Assembly (NCBI RefSeq): GCF_000009625.1
Contig: NC_002678.2
Coordinates: 5,240,001 to 5,304,000 of the forward strand
DNA length: 64,000 bases
Source of the DNA: Mesorhizobium japonicum MAFF 303099
GTDB lineage: Bacteria > Pseudomonadota > Alphaproteobacteria > Rhizobiales > Rhizobiaceae
Reading direction: 5' to 3'
Made by a program: the position numbers and the translations under genes. A model generated the notes under the pieces. It did not search any database and was not told where the DNA came from. It worked only from the letters and a program-made list of their open reading frames with translations. Shown here piece after piece: positions 26,054 to 39,012 of the stretch (its first letter is position 1; each line of letters opens with the position of its first letter).

Positions 26054-28135
26054 ATGAGAAACCTACGCAGCATTGGCATTGCCGCCGGACTGGCGCTGAG
26101 CGTCTCGGTTCCGGCACTCAACGCTTTCGCATCAGAGCCGACAGTCCCGCCGGTGCCGGCGACCTTTCCGGCCGAGGGCAAGATCAAATACGTGGCGCGC
26201 GACTCCATCCTGGAGTTCAAGGCCCTGCCGGAATATCACGAGCCGGATTGGGTGACCGAAAAATACGTCAAGACCGGCAAGCTGCCGCCGGTGAAAGACA
26301 GGCTGCCGAAAGAACCGCTGGTCTTCAAGACGGGCAACATGCAAGACGGCATCGGCGTCTATGGCGATACGATGCGCCATGTCATCGGCGGCCGGCCGGA
26401 AGGCTGGAATTATGGCGCCGGCCAGACACAGGGCTGGGGCGGCATCGATATCGGCCTTTCCGAATGCCTGACGCGCACCGCGCCGCTGTTCCAGGTCGAG
26501 GCCAAGGACACCGAGCCGCTGCCGAACCTGGCCAGGAGCTGGGACTGGTCGAAGGACGGCCACAAGCTGACCATGCATCTTGTCGAAGGCGCAAAATGGT
26601 CGGATGGCGTTGCCTTCAACGCCGACGACGTCATGTTCTACTGGGACGACGAGGTCGTTGATCCCAACGTCTCGCCATTGAACGGCGCGACGCCGGAAAC
26701 CTTCGGTGTCGGCACGACGCTGAAGAAGATCGACGACTACACCGTCGAATGGACCTTCAAGGAAGCCTTTCCGAAGCAGTACCTCTATGCGATGGCCTAC
26801 GGCACCTTCTGTCCCGGCCCCGCGCACATCCTGAAGCCGCAGCATCCGAAATATTCGAAGAACACCTACGACCAGTTCAAGAATGCCTTCCCGCCGGAAT
26901 TCATGAACATGCCGGTGATGGGCGCCTGGGTGCCGGTCGAATACCGGCCGGACGACATCATCGTCATGCGCCGCAACCCCTACTACTGGAAGGTCGACGA
27001 GAAGGGCAACCAGCTGCCCTACCTCAACGAACTGCACTACAAGCTGTCGACCTGGGCCGACCGCGACGTCCAGGCGGTCGCCGGCGCGGCCGACTTCTCC
27101 AATCTGGAGCAGCCGGAAAACTTTGTCGCCTCGCTGAAGCGCGCCGCTGAAGCCAACGCGCCGGCACGGCTCGCCTTCGGTCCACGCCTCATCGGCTACA
27201 ATCTGCGCATGAACTATTCCGCCAATGGCTGGGGCAATCCTGACGAACGCAGCCAGGCGGTTCGCGAGCTGAACCGCAATGAGGACTTCCGCAAGGCTGT
27301 CACCATGGCGCTCGACCGCAAGGCGCTGGGCGACTCCCTGGTCAAGGGGCCGTTCACCGCCATCTATCCCGGCGGCTTCTCTTCGGGCACCAGCTTCTAT
27401 GATCGCAAGTCCACCGTCTACTATCCGTTCGACCTCGCTGGCGCCAAGGCCGAACTCGCCAAGGCCGGCCTCAAGGATACCGACGGCGACGGTTTCGTGA
27501 ACTTCCCGGCCGGCACCGCCGGCGGCAAGAACGTCGAGATCGTGATGCTGGTCAACAACGACTACGGCACAGACAAAAGCCTTGCCGAAGGTGTCGTCGC
27601 CCAGATGGAAAAGCTGGGCTTGAGGGTCGTTCTCAACGGCCTCAACGGCACCCAGCGCGATGCCTCGCAATACTCCGGCCGCTTCGACTGGCTGATCCGG
27701 CGCAACGACCAGGAACTGACCTCGGTCGTGCAGAACACCGAGCAGCTCGCGCCTGTCGGTCCGAAGACCAGTTGGAACCACCGCGCGCCGGAAAGTGGCG
27801 AGGTCGACCTGATGCCTTTCGAAAAAGACCTGGTCGATATCGTCAACAAGTTTGTCGCGTCGGAAGACAACGACAAGCGCGCCAGCCTGATGAAAGAGTT
27901 CCAGAAGATCTCGACCGAACATGTCTACAATGTCGGCCTGACGGAATATCCCGGCGCGCTGATCGTCAACAAGCGCTTCTCGAACATTCCGCAGGGCACG
28001 CCGATCTTCATGTTCAACTGGGCCGAGGATTCGATCGTCCGCGAACGCGTCTTCGTCGCGGCCGACAAGCAGGCGAAATACGAATTGTTCCCTCAGGAGC
28101 TCCCGGGCAAGCCCGGAGACAAGGGTCCGATGTAA
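26054..28135 (+). CDS. agpA: Family-5 ABC substrate-binding protein, AgpA-like (693 aa)
   Basis: Periplasmic protein related to dipeptide/oligosaccharide binding proteins. Signal peptide of about 26 residues (ends LNAFA/SEP), then the SBP-5 core (ESLTR-like ECLTRTAPLFQVEAKD, LARSWDWSKDGHKLTMHLVEGAKWSDG). At nearly 700 residues it is longer than DppA/OppA and matches the large AgpA class. GGGAGGAG precedes the ATG at 26054. Alpha-galactosides such as raffinose or melibiose are the expected ligands by analogy with S. meliloti. Confidence 0.82.
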   Translation: MRNLRSIGIAAGLALSVSVPALNAFASEPTVPPVPATFPAEGKIKYVARDSILEFKALPEYHEPDWVTEKYVKTGKLPPVKDRLPKEPLVFKTGNMQDGIGVYGDTMRHVIGGRPEGWNYGAGQTQGWGGIDIGLSECLTRTAPLFQVEAKDTEPLPNLARSWDWSKDGHKLTMHLVEGAKWSDGVAFNADDVMFYWDDEVVDPNVSPLNGATPETFGVGTTLKKIDDYTVEWTFKEAFPKQYLYAMAYGTFCPGPAHILKPQHPKYSKNTYDQFKNAFPPEFMNMPVMGAWVPVEYRPDDIIVMRRNPYYWKVDEKGNQLPYLNELHYKLSTWADRDVQAVAGAADFSNLEQPENFVASLKRAAEANAPARLAFGPRLIGYNLRMNYSANGWGNPDERSQAVRELNRNEDFRKAVTMALDRKALGDSLVKGPFTAIYPGGFSSGTSFYDRKSTVYYPFDLAGAKAELAKAGLKDTDGDGFVNFPAGTAGGKNVEIVMLVNNDYGTDKSLAEGVVAQMEKLGLRVVLNGLNGTQRDASQYSGRFDWLIRRNDQELTSVVQNTEQLAPVGPKTSWNHRAPESGEVDLMPFEKDLVDIVNKFVASEDNDKRASLMKEFQKISTEHVYNVGLTEYPGALIVNKRFSNIPQGTPIFMFNWAEDSIVRERVFVAADKQAKYELFPQELPGKPGDKGPM

Positions 28136-28160
28136 GTTTACCTCCCCTGACCAAAAGAGA

Positions 28161-28187
28161 CCCGGCCGCGCCGCTGGCGCGGCCGGG
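28161..28187 (+). promoter_or_regulatory. GC-rich hairpin between agpA-like and permease genes
   Basis: Perfect 12-bp stem CCCGGCCGCGCC / GGCGCGGCCGGG with loop GCT, 25 nt after the binding-protein stop, without T-run. Same position as the hairpin in the first sugar operon. Confidence 0.6.
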
Positions 28188-28251
28188 GCAAACCAACCCT
28201 CCGAACGACCCTCAATGGGAGCGTCCGGCGAAATGAGGAAGCCGACCGTCC

Positions 28252-29259
28252 ATGCTGCGATTCCTGCTTATGCGCATAGCGTCGGCAATACCGGTCCTCG
28301 CAATCCTGAGCCTCGTCACCTTCGCCATCATCCAGGCGCCACCTGGTGACTATGCCGACTACATCCGTTCGCAGCTGATCAACCAGGGCGGTGCCTCCTT
28401 CGCCGAGGCCGATGCGCAGGCCCAGGCCTACCGCGTCGAACACGGCCTCGATAAGCCGCTGCCCGTCCAGTACCTCAACTGGATCGGCGGAATCATTACT
28501 CGCGGCGATTTCGGCTACAGCCTCTACTACAACAAGCCGGTCGCCGATGTGGTGGGCGAGCGCCTGCCGCGCACGCTGCTTCTGGCGCTGGTCTGCCATC
28601 TGCTCGCCTCGGTGCTGGGCATCACCTTCGGCATATGGGCGGCGACAAGGCAATATACCTGGATCGACTCGACGCTCTCGGCCATCGCCTTCCTCGGCAT
28701 GACCGTGCCACGCTTCCTGATGGCGCTGATCATCGTCTACCTGCTGGTCTTCCAGTTCAACGTGTCGGAGATCGGCTCGTTCTTCTCGCCACAATTTGGC
28801 GGTGCGCCATGGTCGTGGGCGAAGTTCGTCGACCTGGTCAAGCATGTCTGGCCGGTGGTCGCGATCGCCACTTTCGGCGGCCTTGCCTACAATATGCGTG
28901 TCATGCGCGGCAATCTGCTCGATACGCTCAACGCACAATATGTCGAGACGGCGAGAGCAAAGGGCCTGACCGGCAGCGCCGTCGTCATGCGCCACGCGGT
29001 GCCCAATGCGCTGCATCCGCTCGTCATGTACCAGGGCGTGGTGCTGCCCTATATGCTCACCGGCGAGATCGAGACGGCAATCATCTTCGCTCTGCCGACC
29101 GTCGGCCCGGCGGTTGTCGGCTCGATGGCCGTCGGCGATGTCTATGTCACCGCCACTTTCATGATGGTGCTGGCGGCGACGCTGATCGTCGGCAACATCA
29201 TCGCCGACATGCTGCTCGTCCTGCTCGACCCGCGCATCCGCCAATACGGAGAGAGCTAG
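28252..29259 (+). CDS. agpB: ABC permease, DppB-like (335 aa)
   Basis: Inner-membrane permease with N-terminal span and the DppB signature DYADYIRSQL, QYLNWIGGIITRGDFGYS, and EAA-like loop TARAKGLTGSAVVMRHAVPNALHP. The stop TAG is directly followed by the next ATG. Symbol by locus analogy. Confidence 0.85.
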   Translation: MLRFLLMRIASAIPVLAILSLVTFAIIQAPPGDYADYIRSQLINQGGASFAEADAQAQAYRVEHGLDKPLPVQYLNWIGGIITRGDFGYSLYYNKPVADVVGERLPRTLLLALVCHLLASVLGITFGIWAATRQYTWIDSTLSAIAFLGMTVPRFLMALIIVYLLVFQFNVSEIGSFFSPQFGGAPWSWAKFVDLVKHVWPVVAIATFGGLAYNMRVMRGNLLDTLNAQYVETARAKGLTGSAVVMRHAVPNALHPLVMYQGVVLPYMLTGEIETAIIFALPTVGPAVVGSMAVGDVYVTATFMMVLAATLIVGNIIADMLLVLLDPRIRQYGES

Positions 29260-30399
29260 ATGCTGGCCCGCGATCCATCACCGCCGCCGCTGCCCGCCGA
29301 AGGGCCCATCGTCGCCAAGCCGGCCCGCGGCAATGAAAGCTACATCGCGCTCGTCTGGCGCCGGCTGAAGCGCTCCTGGACCGGCATGGCCGGGCTCTGG
29401 CTCGTCGTGCTGCTGCTGGTGATGGCCGTGTTCGCCGAATTCCTGGCGCCGATGGACCCGAAGGCGACCGATGTCGGCTTCGCGCCGCCGCAACTGCCCT
29501 CCTTCCACGATAGGGACGGCAATTTCGTCGCGAGGCCGCGGGTCTATGCGCTGGCCGATTCGGCCGACCTCGATCCTGTCACCTTCCAGCCCATTGTCGG
29601 CCCCGACTACGACCATCCAAGGCTGCTCGGCTTCTTTACCGAGGGCGCGCCCTACAAGCTCTTCGGGCTGATCCCGGCGAACCGGCATTTCTTCGCCTCG
29701 ATGGACGGCCAGCCGGTGCATTTCCTAGGCACCGACAAATTCGGCCGTGATGTGCTGTCGCGCGCCATACATGGCTCACGGGTCTCGCTGATGATCGCGC
29801 TGACGGTCGTCTTCATCATCACCGTCATCGGCACCACCGTCGGCATGGTTTCCGGCTATTTCGGCGGCCGGTTCGATATCTGGACGCAGCGCTTCGTCGA
29901 ACTGGTGCTCGCTTTTCCGCAGCTGCCGCTCTATCTGGCGCTGACGACGCTGATCCCCGTCACCGCGCCGACCAATGTCTTTCTCGCCTTCGTCATCATC
30001 GTCATGTCGGCGCTGGGCTGGGCGCAGATGTCGCGCGAGGTGCGCGGCAAGACGTTGGCGCTGGCGCGCATCGAATATGTGCGCGCCGCCATGGCGGTCG
30101 GCGCCACCGACCGGCGCATCATCCTGCAGCACATCTTGCCCAATGTGATGAGCCACGTGATCGTTGCCGTCACCTTGGCGATCCCGACGGTGGTGCTGCT
30201 CGAATGCTTCCTCGGGTTCCTCGGCTTCGCGGTCAAGCCGCCGCTGATCTCCTGGGGTCTGATGCTGCAGGACACCGCGACCTATTCCGTCATCGGCACC
30301 TATCCCTGGATACTGTCGCCAGTCGGTTTCGTGCTCGCCACCGTCTTTGCCTTCAACGCGCTGGGCGACGGCCTGCGCGATGCCGTCGATCCGTATTGA
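29260..30399 (+). CDS. agpC: ABC permease, DppC-like (379 aa)
   Basis: Second permease: cytoplasmic N-terminus, first span about residues 40-62, a long periplasmic insert (about residues 70-160) usual for the large OppC class, LGTDKFGRDVLSRAIHGSRVSL, and EAA loop RAAMAVGATDRRIILQHILPN. Starts immediately after the upstream stop. Confidence 0.86.
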   Translation: MLARDPSPPPLPAEGPIVAKPARGNESYIALVWRRLKRSWTGMAGLWLVVLLLVMAVFAEFLAPMDPKATDVGFAPPQLPSFHDRDGNFVARPRVYALADSADLDPVTFQPIVGPDYDHPRLLGFFTEGAPYKLFGLIPANRHFFASMDGQPVHFLGTDKFGRDVLSRAIHGSRVSLMIALTVVFIITVIGTTVGMVSGYFGGRFDIWTQRFVELVLAFPQLPLYLALTTLIPVTAPTNVFLAFVIIVMSALGWAQMSREVRGKTLALARIEYVRAAMAVGATDRRIILQHILPNVMSHVIVAVTLAIPTVVLLECFLGFLGFAVKPPLISWGLMLQDTATYSVIGTYPWILSPVGFVLATVFAFNALGDGLRDAVDPY

Positions 30400-30409
30400 G
30401 GTGGCTGGG

Positions 30410-32077
<1,668 letters not shown>

Positions 32078-32096
32078 ACATATGCCGGAGGTTAGC

Positions 32097-33467
32097 ATGG
32101 CAAGACATCCCAGGATCACTTTCATCGGCGCCGGCTCGACCGTGTTCATGAAGAACATTGTCGGCGACGTGCTGCAGCGGCCGGCCCTCTCGGGCGCGAC
32201 GATCGCGCTGATGGACATCAATCCGCAGCGGCTGGAAGAGAGCGCCATCGTCGTCAACAAGCTGATCGCGACGCTCGGCGTGAAGGCGAAGGCCGAGACC
32301 TATTCCGACCAGCGCAAGGCCCTTGCCGGGGCCGATTTCGTCGTCGTCGCCTTCCAGATCGGCGGCTACGAGCCCTGCACCATCACCGACTTCGAAGTGC
32401 CGAAGAAATACGGCCTGCGCCAGACGATCGCCGACACGCTCGGCGTCGGCGGCATCATGCGCGGCCTCAGAACCGTGCCGCATCTGTGGAAGATCTGCGA
32501 GGACATGCTCGCCGTCTGCCCCGAAGCGATCATGCTGCAATATGTCAACCCGATGGCGATCAACACCTGGGCGATCTCGGAGAAATACCCCACCATCAAG
32601 CAGGTCGGGCTCTGTCACTCGGTGCAGGGCACGGCGATGGAACTCGCTCACGACCTCTCGCTGCCGTATGACGAGATCCGCTATCGGTCGGCCGGCATCA
32701 ACCACATGGCCTTCTACCTGAAATTCGAGCACCGCCAGCCCGACGGCTCCTACCGCGACCTCTATCCGGATCTCGTGCGCGCCTATCGCGAAGGCCGCGC
32801 GCCCAAGCCGGGCTGGAATCCACGCTGCCCCAACAAGGTACGCTACGAGATGCTGACCAGGCTCGGCTATTTCGTCACCGAAAGCTCGGAGCATTTCGCC
32901 GAGTACACGCCCTATTTCATCAAGGAGGGTCGCCCCGATCTGATCGAGAAATACGGCATTCCGCTCGACGAATACCCCAAGCGCTGCATCGAGCAGATCG
33001 AGCGCTGGAAAGACCAGGCGCAGGCCTACCGCTCGGCCCAGCGCATCGAGGTCGAGGAGTCCAGGGAGTATGCCTCCTCGATCATGAACTCGGTCTGGAC
33101 CGGCGAACCGTCGGTGATCTACGGCAATGTCCGCAACAATGGCTGCATCACCTCGCTGCCCCGCGACTGCGCCGCCGAAGTGCCCTGCCTTGTCGATGCC
33201 TCCGGCATTCAGCCGACCTATATAGGCGATCTGCCGCCGCAGCTGACGGCGCTGATCCGCACCAACATCAATGTCCAGGAACTGACGGTGCGGGCTCTGA
33301 TGAGCGAGAACCGCGAGCACATTTACCATGCGGCGATGATGGATCCGCACACGGCGGCCGAACTCGACCTCGACCAGATCTGCTCACTGGTCGATGATCT
33401 CCTGGCCGCTCACGGCGACTGGCTACCGGCCTGGGCGCGCGTGAGCCGCAAGACCGAGGCCGCCTGA
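32097..33467 (+). CDS. GH4-family alpha-galactosidase, MelA-like (456 aa)
   Basis: Second GH4 enzyme in the locus. ITFIGAGSTVFMKN, ADTLGVGGIMRGLRTVP, NPMAINTWA, CHSVQGT and SAGINHMAFYL carry the NAD-binding and Mn-ligand positions; CHSVQGT and this length match MelA alpha-galactosidases closely. GGAGGTTAGC before ATG 32097. It probably cleaves imported alpha-galactosides together with the first GH4 enzyme. Confidence 0.88.
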   Translation: MARHPRITFIGAGSTVFMKNIVGDVLQRPALSGATIALMDINPQRLEESAIVVNKLIATLGVKAKAETYSDQRKALAGADFVVVAFQIGGYEPCTITDFEVPKKYGLRQTIADTLGVGGIMRGLRTVPHLWKICEDMLAVCPEAIMLQYVNPMAINTWAISEKYPTIKQVGLCHSVQGTAMELAHDLSLPYDEIRYRSAGINHMAFYLKFEHRQPDGSYRDLYPDLVRAYREGRAPKPGWNPRCPNKVRYEMLTRLGYFVTESSEHFAEYTPYFIKEGRPDLIEKYGIPLDEYPKRCIEQIERWKDQAQAYRSAQRIEVEESREYASSIMNSVWTGEPSVIYGNVRNNGCITSLPRDCAAEVPCLVDASGIQPTYIGDLPPQLTALIRTNINVQELTVRALMSENREHIYHAAMMDPHTAAELDLDQICSLVDDLLAAHGDWLPAWARVSRKTEAA

Positions 33468-33482
33468 CGGGCGATCTCGGTC

Positions 33483-33680
33483 TTACTTGGGCTCGTCGGC
33501 GTCGGGTTCTTCCTCGTCGTCGCGGGCCTTGATGACATAGGCGCCCTTCAGCCAGCGGTTGAGGTCGATGTCCTTGCAGCGGGCCGAGCAGAACGGAAAG
33601 GTGTCGCGCGCCGACGGCTTGCCGCATTCGGGGCAGGGGCGCTTTGGCCGCAGCGGCGTGATTTTGGAGTCGGAATTCAT
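33483..33680 (-). CDS. yacG: YacG, zinc-finger DNA gyrase inhibitor (65 aa)
   Basis: Cys4 zinc protein that in E. coli binds GyrB. CPECGK and FCSARC give the C-x2-C-x15-C-x3-C site, followed by [13 protein letters not shown] and an acidic tail. Start at 33680 overlaps the maf stop by four bases. It converges with the GH4 gene at a 15-bp gap. Confidence 0.9.
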
Positions 33681-34303
33681 GGCCGTGCGGTCAGCCAGCT
33701 CTGATGGATCTTGAAGCCTTCGCCCGATAGCAACGCCACCGTCTCGTAGAGCGGCAGGCCGACGATGTTGGTGTAGGAGCCGACCAGCTTGACGACGAAC
33801 GAGCCGGCGAGACCCTGGACGGCATAGCCGCCTGCCTTGCCGCGCCATTCGCCCGAGGCGACATAGGCTTCGATCTCCTCGCGCGGCAGTCGCTTGAAAC
33901 GCACCCGCGTCTCGACCAGTCGCTGGCGCAGCTTGCCGCCCGGCGTGATCAGGCAGATGCCGGAATAGACCCGGTGCGAGCGGCCGGACAACAGCCCGAG
34001 GCAGTTGGCGGCATCGTCCAGCGTTTCGGCCTTGGGCAGGATGCGCCGCCCGACCGCGACCACAGTATCGGCGGCCAGCACGAAGCTTGGCGCATAACCC
34101 GTCTCGGTCTTCAGCGACGCGAACGCCTTCTCGGCCTTTTCCGTCGATAGCCGCTTGGCCAGCGAGCGCGGATGCTCGGCACGCAGCGGCGTTTCGTCGA
34201 TATCGGCTGGCAGGATACGGTCCGGCTCGATGCCGGCCTGCTGCAACAGTTCGATGCGGCGCGGCGAACCCGAGGCAAGCACCAGCTTCTGCAAAATGCT
34301 CAT
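33677..34303 (-). CDS. maf: Maf nucleotide pyrophosphatase (208 aa)
   Basis: Hydrolyses non-canonical or pyrimidine NTPs to monophosphates. [18 protein letters not shown] is the N-terminal signature, SVVLAADT-type FVLAADTVV carries the catalytic Asp, and [11 protein letters not shown] the C-terminal motif. It stands between infA and yacG as in other Rhizobiales. Confidence 0.93.
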
Positions 34304-34326
34304 CGCGTTCCGGCCAAGCCTTGATC

Positions 34327-34545
34327 TTACTTGAAGCGGTAGGTGATGCGGCCCTTGGTCAGGTCGTATGGCGTCATCTCGACCAGAACCTTGTCGCCGG
34401 TCAGCACGCGGATGCGGTTCTTGCGCATGCGGCCGGCCGTATGGGCGATGATCTCATGTTCGTTTTCGAGCTTCACCCGGAACATCGCGTTCGGCAACAA
34501 TTCCGTCACGACACCCGGAAACTCGAGGACTTCTTCCTTCGGCAT
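34327..34545 (-). CDS. infA: Translation initiation factor IF-1 (72 aa)
   Basis: Classical S1/OB-fold IF-1, starting [13 protein letters not shown], with [19 protein letters not shown] and [12 protein letters not shown]; full length. Starts the infA-maf-yacG group. Confidence 0.98.
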
Positions 34546-34580
34546 TCGATACCTTTGCTTGGATTGCAGTTCCAGCGCTT

Positions 34581-34691
34581 AGAGCATGACGCCGAAAAGT
34601 GTGAAGCGGTTTTCGGACGACATCATGCTCTACTTCTTGGTTTAGAGTCGGATGATTTCAGGTCGAACAGACCTGAAATCATCCGACTCTA
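34581..34691. repeat. RIME-like palindromic mosaic repeat
   Basis: Two palindromes in tandem. First, AGAGCATGACGCCGAAAA (34581-34598) faces TTTTCGG...ATCATGCTCT (ending 34631), the well-known Rhizobiales intergenic repeat around GTGTGAAGCGG. Second, a perfect 22-bp inverted repeat TAGAGTCGGATGATTTCAGGTC (34643-34664, in two halves of 11) with a 5-nt loop and its mate at 34670-34691. It fills the infA to phosphatase interval and may fold in either transcript. Confidence 0.8.
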
Positions 34692-34741
34692 GCCGGAATT
34701 TCGGCGGAACCTATATGATAATCGTGCGCTTGTGAACACGC

Positions 34742-35224
34742 TTAATCCTTCGCGTTTTTTGCGTCTGAAGCCAAGAAACGTCGGCTTATGCGCAACTTCA
34801 GCCGCTCGCGCACGTCGCGGTAGGCCGCCATGATCTGTTCGCGCGTGCCGCTGGCGTTGGTCGGGTCCTGTGTCGGCCAGTATTCGACCTCGACGGCGAG
34901 CGAGCGGGTGAGTTCCAGCGCGGCATGGTGCGCCTCCGGTGCCAGCGTCACGATCAGGTCGAAATAGTCATCCTCGAGATCGTCCAGCGTCTTGGGATGA
35001 CGCTCGCCCAGCGACAGGCCCTCCTCCGCCAGCACGGCGTCGACGAACGGGTCGCGCTCGCCGGCGCGCACGCCGGCCGAGGCAACGAAAATGGTGGCGG
35101 GCAGCATCCGGCGCGCCAATTGCTCGGCCATTGGCGAGCGCACGGCATTCATGCCGCACAGGAACAGGATCGAGCGGGGCGGGGCGCCGGGTACCAGGGC
35201 TAGCCCCGCCAGTGCAGCACGCAA
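34742..35224 (-). CDS. Low-molecular-weight protein-tyrosine-phosphatase family protein (160 aa)
   Basis: Phosphatase loop C-x5-R as CGMNAVRS preceded by ILFLC, and the acid DP motif in YWPTQDPTN. Could act on protein phosphotyrosine; ArsC-type arsenate reductases share the fold. The gene overlaps the UPF0262 gene by 25 bp, a standard rhizobial arrangement. Confidence 0.85.
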   Translation of the reverse strand: MRAALAGLALVPGAPPRSILFLCGMNAVRSPMAEQLARRMLPATIFVASAGVRAGERDPFVDAVLAEEGLSLGERHPKTLDDLEDDYFDLIVTLAPEAHHAALELTRSLAVEVEYWPTQDPTNASGTREQIMAAYRDVRERLKLRISRRFLASDAKNAKD

Positions 35225-35685
35225 ACCAGCGTGAACAGCCGGCGCGCCGTGTCGAAATCGATGTCGATCTTGCCGGACAGCCGATCCATCAGCGTCTGCG
35301 AACCTTCGTTGTGCAAGCCGCGCCGGCCCATGTCGATCGCCTCGATATGGCTCGGCGTCGAGGAGCGGATGGCGTCGTAATAGCTCTCGCAGATCATGTA
35401 GTAATCCTTGACGATGCGCCTGAGCGGCGTCAGCGACAGGATGTGGGTGACCACCGCGGTGCCATCCTCGCGCGCCACGGCGAAGACCAGGCGCTGCTCG
35501 GCCAGCGACAGTTTCAGCCGGTAGGGGCCGGCGCCGCTGTCGTTGACGGGCTGAAAACTGTTCTCCTCGATCAGGTCGAAGATCGCCACCGCTCGCTCAT
35601 GCTCGACATCGGGCGTCGAACGGCCGATCGATTCATCGAGTTCGATATCGATCAGCTTTGCGCGGGTTTGATCGGAGCCCGTCAT
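35200..35685 (-). CDS. UPF0262 family protein (161 aa)
   Basis: Conserved alphaproteobacterial protein of unknown function; recognisable by [47 protein letters not shown] and [11 protein letters not shown]. Cytoplasmic, no signal. Always found between hisD and the small phosphatase in related genomes, so co-transcription with hisD is likely. Confidence 0.93.
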   Translation of the reverse strand: MTGSDQTRAKLIDIELDESIGRSTPDVEHERAVAIFDLIEENSFQPVNDSGAGPYRLKLSLAEQRLVFAVAREDGTAVVTHILSLTPLRRIVKDYYMICESYYDAIRSSTPSHIEAIDMGRRGLHNEGSQTLMDRLSGKIDIDFDTARRLFTLVCVLHWRG

Positions 35686-35691
35686 CTCAGC

Positions 35692-36984
35692 CTACATGTT
35701 CAGCCGGATAGCGACGGAGCGGCCATGCGCGTCGAGCCCTTCCGCCTTGGCGAGCGCGATCGCCGCCGGCGCCAGCACGCGCAATTGCTCCGGCCCGAGC
35801 TTCAAGATCGAAGTCCGCTTGACGAAATCGAGCACGGACAGGCCTGACGAGAAGCGCGCCGAGCGTGCCGTAGGCAGCACATGGTTGGAGCCGCCGACAT
35901 AGTCGCCGATGGCTTCCGGCGTGTGGCGCCCGAGAAAGACCGCGCCCGCATTGCGCATCCGCGACAGGAAACCTTCGGCATCGTCGATGGCCAGTTCGAC
36001 ATGTTCGGCGGCGATGCGGTCGACCAGCGGCAGCGCCGCCTCGATGGTCGCGACCTCGATCACCGCGCCGAAATCGCGCCAGCTCGCCGCTGCCGTTTCA
36101 CCGCGTGGCAGGGTCTGCAATTGCCGTTCGACAGCCTGTTCGACCGCCTTGCCAAAGGCCGGATCATCGGTGATCAGGATCGATTGCGCCGACACATCGT
36201 GTTCGGCCTGGGCGAGCAGATCGGCGGCGATCCAGTCCGCATTGTTGCTGCCGTCGGCCACCACGAGCACTTCCGAGGGGCCGGCGATCATGTCGATGCC
36301 GACCGTGCCGAACACCTGGCGTTTGGCCGCCGCGACATAGGCGTTGCCCGGCCCGACAATCTTGGCAACCGGCTTTATGGTCTCTGTGCCATAGGCAAGG
36401 GCAGCGATCGCGTGTGCGCCGCCGACGCGGTAGATTTCGGTCACGCCTGATATGTCGGCCGCCACCAGCACCAGCGGATTGATGATGCCACCCGGGGCCG
36501 GCACAACCATGACGACGCGCTCGACGCCGGCCACCCGGGCCGGCACGGCGTTCATCAGCACCGAGCTTGGATAGCTCGCCGTGCCGCCCGGCACATAGAG
36601 CCCGACCGCCTCGATGGCTGTCCAGCGCCAGCCGAGCTCGACGCCGGTGGCATCTGTGTAGCGATCGTCCTTCGGTCGCTGCCGCTCGTGGTGGGAGCGG
36701 ATGCGATCGCGCGCGAATTCGAGCGCTTCGATCGCCTTTGGATCGGCCGTCTCGTAAGCGGCCGCAATGTCTTGCTTCGACACGGCAATGCCGAGGCTTT
36801 TCAAATCGGCCCGATCGAATCGTTGCGTATAGTCGATCAGTGCCGCGTCACCTTCGGCGCGCACGCGTGCGATGATCTGGCGAACCCCTGCGTCGACGTC
36901 CTCGGACACTTCCCTCTTGGTCGTCAGGAAAGCGGCGAAGCGCTGCTCGAAATCGGCATCGGACTGGCGAAGCGTGATGGCCAT
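35692..36984 (-). CDS. hisD: Histidinol dehydrogenase (430 aa)
   Basis: Zn- and NAD-dependent enzyme for the last two steps of histidine synthesis. GLYVPGGTASYPSSVLM, GPGNAYVAAAKRQVFG, AGPSEVLVVAD and EHVELAIDD are the family blocks, including the zinc-ligand His/Asp region. Start at 36984 (MAITLRQ); a longer upstream frame overlaps the DUF2948 gene and is not used. Confidence 0.97.
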   Translation of the reverse strand: MAITLRQSDADFEQRFAAFLTTKREVSEDVDAGVRQIIARVRAEGDAALIDYTQRFDRADLKSLGIAVSKQDIAAAYETADPKAIEALEFARDRIRSHHERQRPKDDRYTDATGVELGWRWTAIEAVGLYVPGGTASYPSSVLMNAVPARVAGVERVVMVVPAPGGIINPLVLVAADISGVTEIYRVGGAHAIAALAYGTETIKPVAKIVGPGNAYVAAAKRQVFGTVGIDMIAGPSEVLVVADGSNNADWIAADLLAQAEHDVSAQSILITDDPAFGKAVEQAVERQLQTLPRGETAAASWRDFGAVIEVATIEAALPLVDRIAAEHVELAIDDAEGFLSRMRNAGAVFLGRHTPEAIGDYVGGSNHVLPTARSARFSSGLSVLDFVKRTSILKLGPEQLRVLAPAAIALAKAEGLDAHGRSVAIRLNM

Positions 36985-36991
36985 GGGGCGC

Positions 36992-37423
36992 TCAAGCCTT
37001 GTGAATGGGGCGCGACGTGGCTTCCCACGCGCCGCCAATGTCGGCAAGGCGGGCCTCGATGCATTCGACATCGAGCATGATGGTGCCGCCGCCCGAAAAG
37101 ATGAGTTCGACGATGCCGGCTGGCTTGCTGATCTCGATGAAGCTGATCGCCAGCAGGGACAGCACCTCGGCCGGCTTGTCGCGGGCAATGCCATTGGTTT
37201 TGGCGCCCAGCACCCGGTCGAAATGCAGCACGGCCTGCCGCCGCTCATTGTGCTGGCGGAACAGGCCCGACTTCGCCTCCCAGACGAAACGGTTCATGGT
37301 CAGCACGAAACGCTTGGCCGCAGGCAGGAATTCGAGGTCCGACACCTTCATCACGGCGTCCTGGACATGGGCCGAGACGATGCTCAGATCCTGGTCGTCG
37401 AGCGCGATAAGCTTGAGGGCCAT
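36992..37423 (-). CDS. DUF2948 family protein (143 aa)
   Basis: Small cytoplasmic protein of unknown function, recognised by LKLIALDDQDLSIVSAHVQDAV at the start and IEISKPAGIVELIFSGGG near the end. It lies 7 bp before hisD, as in Brucella and Mesorhizobium. Confidence 0.9.
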   Translation of the reverse strand: MALKLIALDDQDLSIVSAHVQDAVMKVSDLEFLPAAKRFVLTMNRFVWEAKSGLFRQHNERRQAVLHFDRVLGAKTNGIARDKPAEVLSLLAISFIEISKPAGIVELIFSGGGTIMLDVECIEARLADIGGAWEATSRPIHKA

Positions 37424-37591
37424 GCGGAATTTGTACCTAAGGTTGGTTTCAGCCCTCTGTTAGGCGGTCTTTCCGGCCGGTGCAACCGCGACACGACTCC
37501 CGCCCGAGGCAATTGCCTCGGCTTTGCGGTGCTGGCAGGTGGATGAAGGCCGCACGGGCAGCCTCCGTTCGAAGCTGCCGCCGTTCGATCG

Positions 37592-38884
<1,293 letters not shown>

Positions 38885-39012
38885 TGGAGAATATCCCTCT
38901 CGGCCAAAAAGGCCGGTTCAATCGTTTGAGTATCGGCCCGTCTAGACCATTGGCCGGTGTGGTTCAAGAAATAGGATTTCCACGCATCCGGGCCAAGAGT
39001 GGCTGATTTGAG

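Noticed and set aside
26132..27922. 596-codon antisense frame over the agpA-like gene
   Set aside because: Typical GC-rich antisense frame; the plus strand has clear family motifs throughout.
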